Below the pieces are notes generated by a model. That model ran no database searches, was not told the origin of the DNA, and saw nothing but the letters and a program-made list of their open reading frames with translations. Of a stretch of DNA of 64,000 nucleotides, positions 53,985 to 64,000 are shown in pieces; positions within the stretch are counted from its first letter, which is position 1; the number at the start of each line of letters is the position of its first letter. The translations under genes were made by a program, and so were the position numbers. Origin of the DNA: Coix lacryma-jobi var. lacryma-jobi (lineage: Eukaryota > Streptophyta > Magnoliopsida > Poales > Poaceae); NCBI GenBank assembly GCA_009763385.1, contig CM019825.1, positions 117,175,131-117,239,130 of the forward strand, read 5' to 3'.

Positions 53985-54816
53985 TGTTGGGATGGTACCC
54001 AGACCGCAGGCGCCTCCAACCCACAATACCGAAGGACGACGGAGCTTTCGTGCGGACGTGCGCATTCGCGCGGAAGCACGCGTTCATCAAAGGGAGCATT
54101 CGCGCGGAAGCACGCGTTTCGGCTCGCGGACCAAGGGAAGGCGGAGCTTTCGTGTGAAATGAAGCATTCGCGCGGAAGCACGTGTTTCGGTTCGTATACC
54201 AAGGGAAGGCGGAGCCTTCGTGCAAAAGAAAGCATTCACGCGGAAGCGCGCGTTTCGGTTCGTATACCAAGGGAAGGCGGAGCCTTCGTGCGAAAGGAAG
54301 CATTCGCGCGGAAGCGCGCGTTCGCTTTCGGCCCGCAGGACCGGAGCAGGATGGAGTTTTCGTGCGAAAGGAAGCATTCGCGCGAAAGGAGCCCGGCGTT
54401 TCTGGCGGGAGATTTCGTCATTCATGACTTTGGTTTTCCGTAAGTTTTTGTAGGTCACCGGAAGCCTGGGTCAAAGGGAGCGGGCCCACCAGTCAGGAAA
54501 AGGAGCCGGGGGGACGCTGGGCCTGTCAAAGGGCGAAATTACGATGATGCCCCCCCCCGCGCCGGAAGAGGCGGTGTACAGCCACAGAGTAGTTGAGTAG
54601 GGCATCATTGTAATTGTAACAGAGTGGTTGGAAGGGCAATCTTGTACTTTCAAGTCGATCTCGATTAATATAAAAAGCTCCCGGCTTCCCAAGGGAAGGG
54701 GGGAACACTGTTCACTTGACCTGATTCCCTCCTTTCCTACATTTACTTCCGCTTTTGCTCCGTGCTTTCGCTCGTGCGACAACCTGCTGTTTCGGGGTCT
54801 CGGTCCCGAAACAACA
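53985..54816 (+). repeat. 3' LTR of the large Tat element (832 bp)
   Basis: Begins TGTTGGGATGG after a purine-rich tract and ends GGTCCCGAAACAACA. A TATAAAAA at 54669-54676 is the likely promoter. The first half carries a 68-bp tandem repeat. Its final 36 bp match the LTR end at 22306, but the rest does not resemble the putative 5' LTR. The right flank (AAAGG, then a Ty3 protease frame) shows that it sits in another element. Confidence 0.8.
54062..54398. repeat. 68-bp tandem repeats in the U3 of the Tat 3' LTR
   Basis: Units beginning GCATTCGCGCGGAAGC start at 54062 (short), 54096, 54164, 54232, 54300 and 54374 (partial). The three starts 54096, 54164 and 54232 and the next at 54300 are exactly 68 bp apart. 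Upstream position in U3 would suit repeated promoter or enhancer modules, which is inference. Confidence 0.85.
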
Positions 54817-55236
54817 AAAGGGTTTGTTGATGGAAGGCCTTTAAACAAAATGTTAGTTGATGGAGGGGCAGCGGTTAATTTGATGCCATATGCCACTTTT
54901 AGAAAGCTTGGTAAGACTATAGAAGACTTGACTAAGACCGATATGAGGTTGACCAACTTTGCTGACAACGTATCGACTACTAAAGGTGTTATATGTGTCG
55001 AGTTGACAATTGGCAGCTAGAGTATGCCGACTACTTTCTTTGTAGTCGATGCAAAAGGATCCTATAGTGTGCTTCTTGGAAGGGATTGGATCCACGTCAA
55101 TTGTTGCATTCCATCTACCATGCATCAGAATATGATTCAGTGGATCAGTGACACCGTGGAAGTGGTACCGGCCGATTTGACTGTTAGTATTGCTTATTCA
55201 GACCCTGATGTTTGGAACTTTGAGAACTTAGAGTGA
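54817..55236 (+). pseudogene. Ty3 protease fragment of an older element
   Basis: Frame reading KGFVDGRPLNKMLVDGGAAV, then NLMPYATFRKLGKTIEDL, a TAG at 55018-55020, and TTFFVVDAKGSYSVLLGRDW. This is the retropepsin region of a Ty3 element of a different group from the Tat copies (DGG active-site form, ending LGRDWIH). The N-terminal side is missing because the Tat 3' LTR ends immediately before it. RT, RNase H and integrase do not follow. Confidence 0.7.
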
Positions 55237-55778
55237 TTTTCCGGAAGGATTCTTGAGGAAGACTTTCTCAAGACAACTGACAGAAGTCAACAGCCAATCT
55301 AAGCAATCGGCTTCAAAAATGTTCCAGCCGGTTAACTTACTAACGACGATTCGCATCGATGCCAATAAGCTAAGGCCGATGGCGTGTTATTTAAGATTAT
55401 TTCTTCTAGAGGTGGAACGAAAGATCAATTTGTTTGATTTTGTAGCCGATACTAAAGTATCACCTTTAGAACAAAAGTAGTCGATATGTATGTATCGTCT
55501 TTTAATTGATAGCCGATACTAAAGAAGTATTGCCTTTAGAATATTCATCAAAAGAAAAGCCTTGAAGAGCTCAAAGCAATGTGACACCAGGAATATCAGG
55601 CAAACGATATTTAACAAAATTACGTGGCCTGATGATGCAGGGGCAGATCTGTTGTTCAAGTTTGTTCGGCTACTAGGCTGGATACGCAGAAAAGACATTA
55701 AAATACAAACAAATCTAGATGGAGCTTGTTCAGAAGGTCCTCGAGGTGTGACACCTCCGTCACGACCAGTCCCAGGGG
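55237..55778 (+). mobile_element. Degraded pol remnant and spacer
   Basis: Short in-frame traces such as VNLLTTIRIDANKLRPMACY are followed by unrecognisable sequence. The phrase AGCCGATACTAAAG...TATC occurs twice (about 55443 and 55510), a local duplication. No RT or integrase motifs are present, so the pol core has been deleted. Confidence 0.5.
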
Positions 55779-56380
55779 TTACTCTTCCACCAGCTCCCGG
55801 AAATCTTCCCTCGTTCTCGCACCGATGAAAGAGGGAGAGACTTCTCTGGAGATCTCAGCACCGCTGAGTTTGGCTCCGGCGAGGGCGAAGGTGGCGCCGT
55901 GGCAGATGGCGTGGAGGGCCAGCTCCCTGATACGCGTCCCGACGTCGTCCAGGCGCGCCCGCAGATTGTCTCCCCGTGCGTTCACGAAGTCAGCAATTGC
56001 TGTGGCTCGCCCAGGGAGCCAATCGAGTTGCTGTTGGAGTTCTGCAATTAAATGGAAGAGACTAAATAGCCGATTCAATTGAATCAAGACACAAATCGGC
56101 TAAACGTTTAAACAAAATAGTTGCCAACTGATTCACTGGTACAGTTATGCAAAAGGTAATTAAAGTAATGAGTCGGAGAATTTGGAAAAATACCAGCAAC
56201 CCTGGCGTCGGATGCCTCTAAGTGCTCAAGAGCACTGTAGAGGCGAGCACGGAGGACCTCGCGTTCCTCCACCAGGCGGGCGGTTCGACGACGCTCCTCC
56301 TCCATAAGACGTCGGGTGTCGGCGACATTCCGGATGAAGGCCCATGCACCATCGTCCAATGCCAACTCATACTCTGACAC
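55779..56380 (-). pseudogene. Antisense accessory gene of the older Ty3 element, last two exons
   Basis: An exon from about 56380 (MSEYELALDDGAWAFIRNVA, then an Arg/Glu-rich helix EERRRTARLVEEREVLRARL) ends at a donor-like site near 56205 (GCTG/GTATTTTTCC). The next exon begins at 56041 after acceptor TTTAATTGCAG. It reads LQQQLDWLPGRATAIADFVN to FALAGAKLSGAEISREVSPS, and the frame ends at 55779. The sequence is typical of the C-terminal part of antisense ORFs of plant Ty3 elements. No function is known. Confidence 0.55.
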
Positions 56381-56982
56381 GGGTTGGCTGGGGCCTTGGC
56401 CGTCTGCCGGAGGAGGAGGACTGTGGAAAAAATTAGGGTTTTTCCTCGGGTAAATGCAGAATTTCGGAGCATAAAGAAACGCTAAAGAGGAGAATCATTA
56501 CCTGAGCACACGATGACGGGTCGCCGGAGGGCCATCCACGGACTCTCATGCCTCTGCGGGGCGTTTGCCGTGGTTGTCTGCCATTGTTTTGACCGCCGAG
56601 TGGAGAAGAAAAACAGTTGGTGAATGAGGAGAGCAAAGGCCGAAGAGTAAGGCAATGAATGCACGGTGTGTTCAAGAAGCCGATGTCTGGCATTTATGCA
56701 TAAGACTTGAGAAGGTGAAAAGGCGTCGGCTCGGGGGCACCCTCGGATCTAGATCCTAAGGTGATTCGACTAAATAAGCCATTTTTATATCAATCGGTTA
56801 AAAATAGGCCGTGCTGGTACTAATCGGCTAAAAGATAAGTTATCTGGGTAGCATTGGCTGAATAGCTGATGAAGTCACAGAATGCCAAATGTAATAAGAG
56901 TGTCATGATGCTAGTCAACCAATGAAGAATGTTTACAAAGAGAAGATTGAGGTTGCAAGTCAGAGATTACAGATGATTAGGG

Positions 56983-57678
56983 TTACATATTTAGCACAGA
57001 TTTCAATGCGTTTAAGGCATTTGAACGGATAGCATCTATTTCATCAATCTCTTTTTGATCCTCTTCAATGGAGCCAGGGATCGACTTCTTCTTGGCCTTG
57101 ACATCTTGAAGCTCACCAAGGAGAATTGCTAGCTTTTTCTTGTGCTCAAGAAGAACAATAGGGATGTTCTCCAAGCTATCCTTCTTCAGCTTGATTTGTT
57201 CGTCAATAACTTGAACCCTTCTCAACAATTCATTTCTCTCGGTTTCCAGAGACGATAGGTTGCCAGTAAGAATAATGGAGTTTGAGTTTAGTTGATCTAT
57301 GGCGTTCTTTTCGGTGACCATATCAAAGATGCAACGTTGCTCATGTGCCGGCAGGTGTGCTTGAGCCTCGCGTGCCCTGAGTTTGGCCTTAGCCTTGGAA
57401 AACTTTGTTTCAAGGAATCCTATGTGAGCAACAGAAGACAGAGTCTCTTTCAGGTTTTTGGGTATGTTGTCTTTGATCAAATCAAAGATATCCCTGACTC
57501 CTTTTGCATCCTGCATCAAGTCGGCTATGTTGACCTCCAGGAGGGGGATTAATGTTCGAAGCTGAGTCTTGATTTCTTCAGGTAGATCTCCTGGGGATCT
57601 AGGTGCAGAAGCTTCCTCTTCATCCATGTAGTCATTGAAGTTGAAAGGAATGATAGGGGAAGAAGGCTCTCCTTGCTC
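56983..57678 (-). pseudogene. Antisense accessory gene of the older Ty3 element, coiled-coil exon
   Basis: Exon beginning at 57678 after acceptor TCTGTGTAG. It is open for about 230 codons to 56983: an acidic start (EQGEPSSP, YMDEEEASAPRSPGDLPEEI), then almost continuous heptad-type helix (FSKAKAKLRAREAQAH, LETERNELLRRVQVIDEQIK, LGELQDVKAKKKSI). It has no catalytic motif. Its place downstream of the plant-mobile-domain exon on the same strand, with matching splice signals, suggests one gene. Whether it is still expressed is unknown. Confidence 0.55.
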
Positions 57679-58397
57679 CTACACAGATAAGTAGATGAAT
57701 AATCACAGATAGGAAGCTATTGGGAAGAGAAGGTAATGTTGATTAGAGCACCTGGTCAGATGGGTTGATTTGAGGATTGGGGATGTTTAAGGAAGGCTCA
57801 GGAAGTACATCTGAAAGAAAATTTTCATTAGTTTTTTGAGAACATCCACCGAGGAAAATAGAGTTATTAGCTAAAAGATCTACCTGGTTGGGGAAGCTCT
57901 TGATCAAAATCAGGAAGAGGAGATGCTTCGGATTCTACATTTTGGATATCCACCTGCTCCTGAGACAACTCAATATTATGAGTGCCAAACTATTCCCAGA
58001 AATTGAAAGATGAAGAGTTACATATTTAATGATGAGAATGAGGAAAACAAATTTCTATTACCTCTGTATTGACATTTTCTATCAAGGATTGGCTGCTATC
58101 AGAAGGGTTTTTCCTCTTCTTTCTGAATACAACCTTGGCAGTTGGCTTAATAGTTTTCTGTTTCTTGGAGGAGCCAACTTACTTTATGAAAGTGCTAAGG
58201 GTTTGATCATCTGAGAAATCAGGAGCTTTCCTCTTCATCAAAGTTTTGATTGTGGGAGCATCCTTGGATTTGGACACCATATGTTGTAATCAATTTTTGG
58301 AGGATTCAAGGTGACCAGATCCTGTAGACATTCAACACGTAAGATCAAGGGTAACAGATGATAAAGATGTGAAATTAGAAGACAAATTGAGTTATAC

Positions 58398-59849
58398 CTC
58401 GTTAGTTGCCTGGAAGTCTGAATCCAATCTCAGACAGTAAGTGGCCACCGCTTCATTGAATAAGTAGATGCTCCATTGCTGCCACTAGTCCTGGAAAGAG
58501 GCTGAAGAGAAGGGTCTGCAGTTCCATTCCTTGACCATCTTTAGGGAAACAGATTTTTCCAGTTGGAGTATTCTGTCATACTCTAGAGCGGAGTCTACTG
58601 CTTCCCTTGGCCTGAGTGTGTCAGCAAAATAAAGGGATGGGGGCACTTGGCCAAAACCAATTTGTCTGGCTGCCATGATAGGATGATAAAATTCATAAGA
58701 CATGGGAGATTTTTCTCTACCATGCCTAATTTCAGTTGGCAGGAGGCATGTCTTCATGATCTGGCACAAGATCTTCACACCTTCATCATCACATTCTCTT
58801 TGAAATCTGAAAGTATATGGACTCTCAAAATCTGTAATGTCTGGATATTGAAACCAACCGAGAATGGCAGTGGGAAATCCTTTATAGAAGATCTTGAAAA
58901 AGAAGCTGGCTGATTCATCAATAGATATCATGGCAACGGCTTCTCCAAATGAAGTGCATCTTCTCACTTTAGCATCATTGGTCAGTAGTTTTTCTTGGCT
59001 GTTTGGGTGTAGTTTTGGGAAAGACAGGGTCCTCAAATCTGGGGTTATCAACCTATGAAGGTGAAGGTTAAGCCAGAGTTGAAGCAACCACCAGGGATCT
59101 GTTATTGATGGAATGCCTTCATTTTCCATCAAACTTTGAGCTGTTTTATTCAACATGCTATACAGGGCGCCCAGAAGATACTTTCCCAGGGGTATGTATG
59201 AAGTCAGAGGTAGTTTTTCTGCCAGAGCCAGGAAGTTGGAGGTTGGGCCACAGCTCTGCCCACAGAATAAATATTTTTCTAGCCACATGTTCAAGAAAAT
59301 GATGTGCTCTTGTTCTGAAACGCTGGATTGTGGAGTGTTGAAGGAAGCAATATAGTTGGACCACCCACCAGATTTTAGGCTTCCAAGCTTAATGGAAGGT
59401 TTGACCTGAAAGCTATAAGGGTTGATAGATCCGGTGACGTTTAAGCCGGTCATCATGTGCACATCGGCTAATTTTGGGGTCATGGGTCCTTGTTTGAACA
59501 TGAAAGTATTGAAAGTACCCGACCAGAAGTAGCAAGCAGCCTTCAGCATTTGCTCGTTCCTCTTCATGTCGGCTAAGGACAGAGTGATACACTGATCTAG
59601 ACTGCGAAGAACCCACTCTGACTTCTTCTTGGCTTCTACCTTGATCAGTCAGTCTCTCCAGCCCGGAATAATCGATGGCCAGTTCCTGAAAGGAGTTTTA
59701 CCCCAATGCTTTGAAGCAACTGAATTCTTGAAAGAGACTCTTTGAGTTTTAGCAATAATGGCTTTAGTAGGATCAAAATTACCGACTGGGCCAAGAAAGA
59801 AGTTGTCTAGATTGTCTTGAATCGGGATGAGGATTTGGTCATGAAGTGC
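58398..59849 (-). pseudogene. Plant mobile domain exon, antisense in a Ty3 element
   Basis: One 1452-bp exon between acceptor TTCTTAG (before 59849) and donor GAG/GTATAAC (after 58398), in a single frame with two stops: TGA at 59649-59651 where a Trp fits (GWRD_LIKV), and TAG at 58485-58487. It carries the plant mobile domain (PMD, PF10536 type): CYFWSGTFNTFMFKQGPMTP, LADVHMMTGLNVTGS, HIIFLNMWLEKYLFCG, and WWLLQLWLNLHLHRL. PMD genes exist both as host genes (MAIL1/MAIN relatives) and as passengers of Ty3 elements. The setting here, antisense between a Ty3 protease fragment and an LTR, points to the retroelement form. Further short exons probably lie at 57800-58300. Confidence 0.75.
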
Positions 59850-59913
59850 CTAAGAATTCGAGTGTGAGGGAAAATGTGAAACTAGAGAATCGTCGAGGAA
59901 GGAAATCCGAAAT

Positions 59914-60566
59914 TGTTGGGGAAAGGGGCCCTAGGCAGAGGCACCACGCAGGCTGGCTAAACAAAGCGGCCCTCGCGCGTCCCGCGCACCTTCGCCGCCT
60001 ACCCCCCTATTTCATCCTGTTAAGTCTCTCAGGTCGCCAATCAAACCTCTGAATACTGACCCAACCTTCGGAAGTGTTCAGGTACTTTTTGCAGGAAAGG
60101 GGCGTGAAGAGCGCTGGGAGTGACCCTCGCGCATCCCGCTTACCTTCGCCAAGAGGCCTAGACCCAACTGGTGGCGAGGAACCTCAAACTCTGCAACTGG
60201 GCGGATACCTCCGCAAAACGAAGGTCGGCCCTCGTCTTTCCATCGGGGTGAGCGTGAACCGAGCGGCGGCGGGCGCATGGAAAGCAGACTAGGGTTTCGG
60301 CTCCAGCTGTGTTTGTACGAGATTGCCCTTCTGTATGAGTAGCGCAGAGGAATCTTTCTTGTACCCTACTGTAATTTGGTCGGCACCCCTTGGTATACCC
60401 TATAAATACCGGGGGGTGAACAGTGTAAAAAAATACGATCCTTTTGGGAACAGAGCCACAACAACTCTGCCCTCGTTTCCTTAGCCTTCGCTACTGCTCC
60501 CGACACTTGGTCACCTTCGCCACTCCCCTGCACAAGTGCGGAGGTGGGGCAAGTGTGTTTCCAACA
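59914..60566 (+). repeat. 5' LTR of a second Tat-type element (653 bp)
   Basis: Begins TGTTGGGGAAAGG and ends GTTTCCAACA, three bases before a primer-binding site. A TATAAATA box lies at 60401-60408, with AGTGTAAAAAAATACG downstream. The left limit is the TGTTGGGG nearest to a plausible junction, because the other LTR is outside the window. The left flank is the antisense PMD gene of the older element, so this element probably inserted there and cut off that gene's 5' end. Confidence 0.7.
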
Positions 60567-60569
60567 GTT

Positions 60570-60587
60570 TGGCGCCGTCCGTGGGGA
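60570..60587 (+). other. Primer-binding site of the second Tat-type element
   Basis: TGGCGCCGTCCGTGGGGA starts three bases after the LTR end. It is the form usual for Tat-lineage Ty3 elements of grasses. Confidence 0.8.
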
Positions 60588-60601
60588 TCGGAGAGTTCGA
60601 A

Positions 60602-61777
60602 ATGGCAGGAAACAGGAGAGCGCCCACAGCTAGGGACCGACGCGTCGCCGGTGAGACGGCGACGGTGGTTCCGCCTGCTGAGGAGATTGTGCAACCCTCG
60701 GGAGCCGAGGATGTCACCCCAGAATCTGAAGTCCCGGGCCCCCAGGCCCGAATGGTGACACAGCCACACCCCCACACTTCCGGAGAAGGAGAGGGGAGAG
60801 ACGAGGAGGAGTTGGGCCTCGAGGCCCTCGAAAGACTTGAAACTGAGCTGCAAGAGAAAAAGAGGCGCCTAGATCAGCTTGAGAGGCATAACCGATTGCG
60901 CTCGATCAGACAAAGGGCAGGCGAGGCCAGGGAACAGCTTCACCGAATGGAGGAATCCCTCGCTGCGGCTGAAGCCGAAGCCGAAGGTTGGAATGATGAG
61001 GAAATGCCCCCGCCGCAAGAGGGGAACGAGGAGCAGGATCAAGACAACCTTCGTCGCCATCCACCACCCCCACCACCACCAATTCACCCAGAACCACATC
61101 CTATGAGGCCACCAAACTTTCGCCAACTCTACCCAGATGAAAGAGAGCCAAACCTTCGCAACCAACGAAGACCTCAACAACACCAAATGCCCTATGACCC
61201 AAAGTCACCACTCTCCCAAATACTCCAAACCCAACCCCGGCCACCATGGTATAATCCACAAAACCTACCCCGCTACGACGGGCTTTCCGACCCTCGCCAA
61301 TTCATCATGAGCTATGAAGCAGCAGTTGCCGCAGCAGGCGGAGATGAATCAACAATGGCAAAGTCTTTTGTCATCATCCTGCGAGACATTGCACAAACCT
61401 GGTACAGCAACCTCCGCCCCAGAACTGTAGATTCCTGGGCCAACCTCAGAGACAGGCTTTGTACAAACTTCAAAGGCATTACACCAGCCCCATCAAACCC
61501 CATTGAGTTGTTTAACTGCAAACAAGAAGAGCGCGAACCACTTCAAGATTATTGGCGGAGGTTCATCCAAATCAGAGCAAGAACCCCGGGAATATCCGAC
61601 GAGGCTGTCATCCTCGCTGCAGTCAGCGGCCTGCGCCCAGGCCCATGCTCTTCGAAATTTGCCAGGAAGCCGGCAAACACAATCGAGGAATTACACGAGA
61701 CAATGGAAAGATACTGTAGAGCAGACATGGACTTCAGGGCGAAGTCCGATGCTCGGAGGTCACAGCAGAAGCCGTAG
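60602..61777 (+). pseudogene. Tat-type gag, stopped by one in-frame TAG
   Basis: Starts MAGNRRAPTARDRRVAGETA at 60602, 15 bp after the PBS; an upstream in-frame ATG at 60536 lies in the LTR and is not used. Order: a Glu/Arg-rich coiled coil (LERLETELQEKKRRLDQLER ... REQLHRMEESLAAAEAEA), a Pro-rich stretch, then the gag core (LPRYDGLSDPRQFIMSYEAA, KSFVIILRDIAQTWYSNLRP, LQDYWRRFIQIRARTPGISD). The TAG at 61775-61777 comes just before the linker to the zinc knuckle. The same frame is open beyond it to 63466. A C-to-T change in a CAG codon would explain it. Alternatively the stop could be a genuine gag terminator with read-through. Confidence 0.8.
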
Positions 61778-64000
61778 CCGAGGCTTCAACCGAGAGAAAA
61801 CAACCCTCGCCAAGAACAAAGCAACATCGGCGCCATCAACAAACCAGTACACTATGAAGATCAAAGACGGGGCACTCAACCTCCGAACAACCAAAACCCC
61901 CAAGGTTTGCCAACCCCGCCAGATCAACGGAACCAGCAAAAAGACCCCGCGAAAATGTATTGTCATTTCTGTGGTCTTGGAAAGGGGCACACCACCAAAC
62001 AATGCGAATGCTTCGCCAAGGGGAAAGAGTTCCAGGAGTCCAAAAGAGCCGCTTCGGCAGACAACCGAACCATCAACCACACCAGGAAACCAAACTTCCA
62101 CCCACCAAATCCCCCATACCACTATACCCCCATAAACTACGGCCTACCTTCGCAACAACCTATCTACACCCATCACCCACTCTACAACCAAACCTCTTAT
62201 CAGCCAACCACCATCCCACAACACCAAAATCCACCATACACAGTCACATACCCAACAACCCCCCAAACCCAAACCCCAACTACCCAACAAGTCAACAATG
62301 CTCTACCGCCACCACCACCAATACCCGCTTTACCAGCGCCTCAACCTGTCAAATCCGAAACCCAGAGCCAAACGACCATCAACAACCCAACATCAACCTT
62401 CGGTGTAATACTAGCTATCACCGGAGGTTCAAATGAAGACCATGGCAACAAGCGGCAGAGGAAAGAACATGCCAGACGGGTGCACCATGTAGCCGTCGAA
62501 GGACCACACAAATTTGGTCGTTGGTCCCACATTCCCATAACCTTCGACTCCAGTGATATGAAGTTGAGAGATTACCCTCATACCGACGCCATGGTGATCG
62601 AGACCAATCTAGCAGGGTGGACTGTCACTAGAATTCTGGTCGACACAGGAAGCTCCGCAGACATCCTGTTCGCCTCAACCTTCGACAGCATGAAGCTTGA
62701 TAGGAACCTCCTACAACCTGCCGAAAACCCTTTATACGGCTTCGGCGGTCAACAAGTGAGAGCCATCGGGAAAATTCCCTTTCCCGTGACCTTCGGCGAC
62801 CAGATCAACTGCAGAACCGAGCATTTAACCTTCGACGTGGTCGACATGTTCTATCCGTACAATGCCATATTTGGCCGAGGGGTAACCAACACATTCAACG
62901 CAGTCATCCACCCCGCTTACCTCTACATGAAGCTTCCCGCTCCGAAAGGAGTGGTCGCAGTATATGGCGACCAAGACATTGCAAGGGCAGCTGAGGGAAC
63001 AGTAGCACCAGGGCAACGTAATGTCCACAACCTGTCGAAGCCTCAAGCTACTAACCTCAATGACGAAGGTGAGGTGTGCACTGACAAAATAAAGGTGTCA
63101 CCCAAGGAAGAAACCAAACAAGCGCAACTCTTCGAGGGTAACGCCGAAAGAAAGGTGTTCATCTCAGCCAACCTAGCCCCCCAATCAGAAAGCGACCTCG
63201 TCACTTTCCTCAAAGGAAACTCCGACACCTTCGCCTGGTCCGCAAAAGAATTAAGAGGAGTGAACAGAACCCTGATAGAGCACAGCCTAAACATCAAGCC
63301 GGGCTATCGCCCGGTCAAACAAAAGCTTCACAAAATGTCAGAAGAAAGGAAAGAGGCAGCGAAGGCTGAGGTAAAAAGGCTTTTGGACGCAGGCGTCATC
63401 CGCCTGGTCAAGTACCCAACATGGCTCTCAAACGTGGTACTAGTACAGAAAAAGAACAAGAAATGGTGAATGTGCGTAGATTTCACGTGCCTGAACAAGG
63501 CTTGCCCGAAGGATGATTTTCCCCTCCCCAACATAAGCACCCTGGTTGACAGAGTAGCCGGCTGCCAAATGCTATCTCTACTCGACTGCTTTTCGGGGTT
63601 CCACCAGATTTGGATGAATGAAGAAGATGAGGAGAAAACAAGTTTCATCACACCTTCGGGAACATTTTGTTTTCGGAGAATGGCAGAAGGCCTAAGAAAC
63701 GCGGGTTCAACCTTCGCTCGTTTGACATCCGAGGTCTTCAAAAATGAACACTCCGTCTCCGCTTATGTCGATGACCTGGTTGTCCAAAGCGAGTTAAAAG
63801 AAAACCACATTTCGGACTTGTCGAGAGTGTTCAGCAACCTCCGGCGCGCTGGATTAAAGCTAAACCCCGAAAAATGTGTTTTCGGGGTAAGTGAAGGAAA
63901 ACTGCTAGGTTGTATCGTCTCTGCAAGGGGAATTGAAGCTAACCCTGACAAGATTGATGCTATCATCAACATGGAACCCCCGACAACCAAAAAAGCAGCC
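61778..64000 (+). pseudogene. Tat-type pol: knuckle, protease, RT; one stop, cut by window end
   Basis: Continues in the gag frame. Zinc knuckle CHFCGLGKGHTTKQC (CX2CX5HX4C) near 61957, then a Pro/Gln/Tyr-rich linker. Protease with intact active site ILVDTGSSADILF (62634-62672) and the family block YGFGGQQVRAIGKIPFPVTF. RT starts with KRLLDAGVIRLVKYPTWLSN and keeps LLDCFSGFHQIWM and the catalytic AYVDDLVV (63761-63784). A TGA at 63467-63469 interrupts KKWxMCVDF; the older Tat copy has CGA at this point (25205), so this is a single C-to-T change at a CG. The frame is open again to the window end, within the RT thumb. RNase H and integrase lie outside. Confidence 0.88.

Noticed and set aside
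58398..59849. PMD exon as an active host gene
   Set aside because: Two in-frame stops, an N terminus cut by an LTR and its place in a Ty3 remnant make a retroelement pseudogene more likely.

Overview
The window is nuclear DNA from a flowering plant, most likely a grass. It has intron-rich and GC-rich monoexonic plant genes, a Stowaway-type MITE in an intron, and nested LTR retrotransposons of the Athila, Tat and SIRE/Maximus-like copia types. The species cannot be fixed from the sequence. There is no sign of bacterial, phage or organellar DNA.

Layout. 1-5649: 3' part of an Athila-like Ty3 element on the plus strand (degenerate extra ORF, polypurine tract, LTR). It is inserted into a copia element of which only the 5' half (gag, protease, start of integrase) and the 5' LTR are in the window (5650-11018, minus strand). 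That copia sits in the 3' end of an L1-type LINE (11019-12028, poly-A tail). The LINE tail lies about 400 bp upstream of the first of two host genes: a 15-exon dynamin-related GTPase of the DRP1 type (12432-17306, plus), for which every exon could be delimited. It is followed convergently by a single-exon pollen Ole e 1/extensin-family secreted protein (17819-18349, minus). 18350-21899 is AT-rich intergenic DNA with a four-copy, alternately oriented repeat.

From about 21900 to 54816 lies one large Tat-lineage Ty3 element. Its gag-pol runs on the plus strand and a spliced extra gene runs antisense near its 3' end. Two younger elements split it. A copia element at 26600-38220 (11.6 kb, LTRs about 2.0 kb, target duplication CGGTG) interrupts the RNase H-integrase junction. 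A gag-only Athila-like element at 44825-52602 (7.8 kb, LTRs 1.4 kb, target duplication ATGCC) interrupts the antisense ORF. Between integrase and antisense gene are two tandem arrays (15 x 55 bp and 7 x 87 bp).

54817-59913 is a decayed Ty3 element with a protease fragment and an antisense, spliced plant-mobile-domain gene. 59914 to the window end is the 5' LTR, PBS, gag and pol of another Tat-type element, nearly open and cut by the window edge.

The retroelements are mostly dead. Many in-frame stops look like C-to-T changes at CG or CHG sites; a protease Asp is replaced; an RT core is deleted. The most unusual structures are: (i) an array of 5-6 hairpins in the copia LTRs whose stems change on both arms together while the loop stays constant; (ii) Athila-like LTRs that contain a full primer-binding-site copy inside their 3' end; (iii) a Tat element whose two ends carry almost unrelated LTRs; (iv) antisense genes in two elements. 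No new defence or metabolic system was found.
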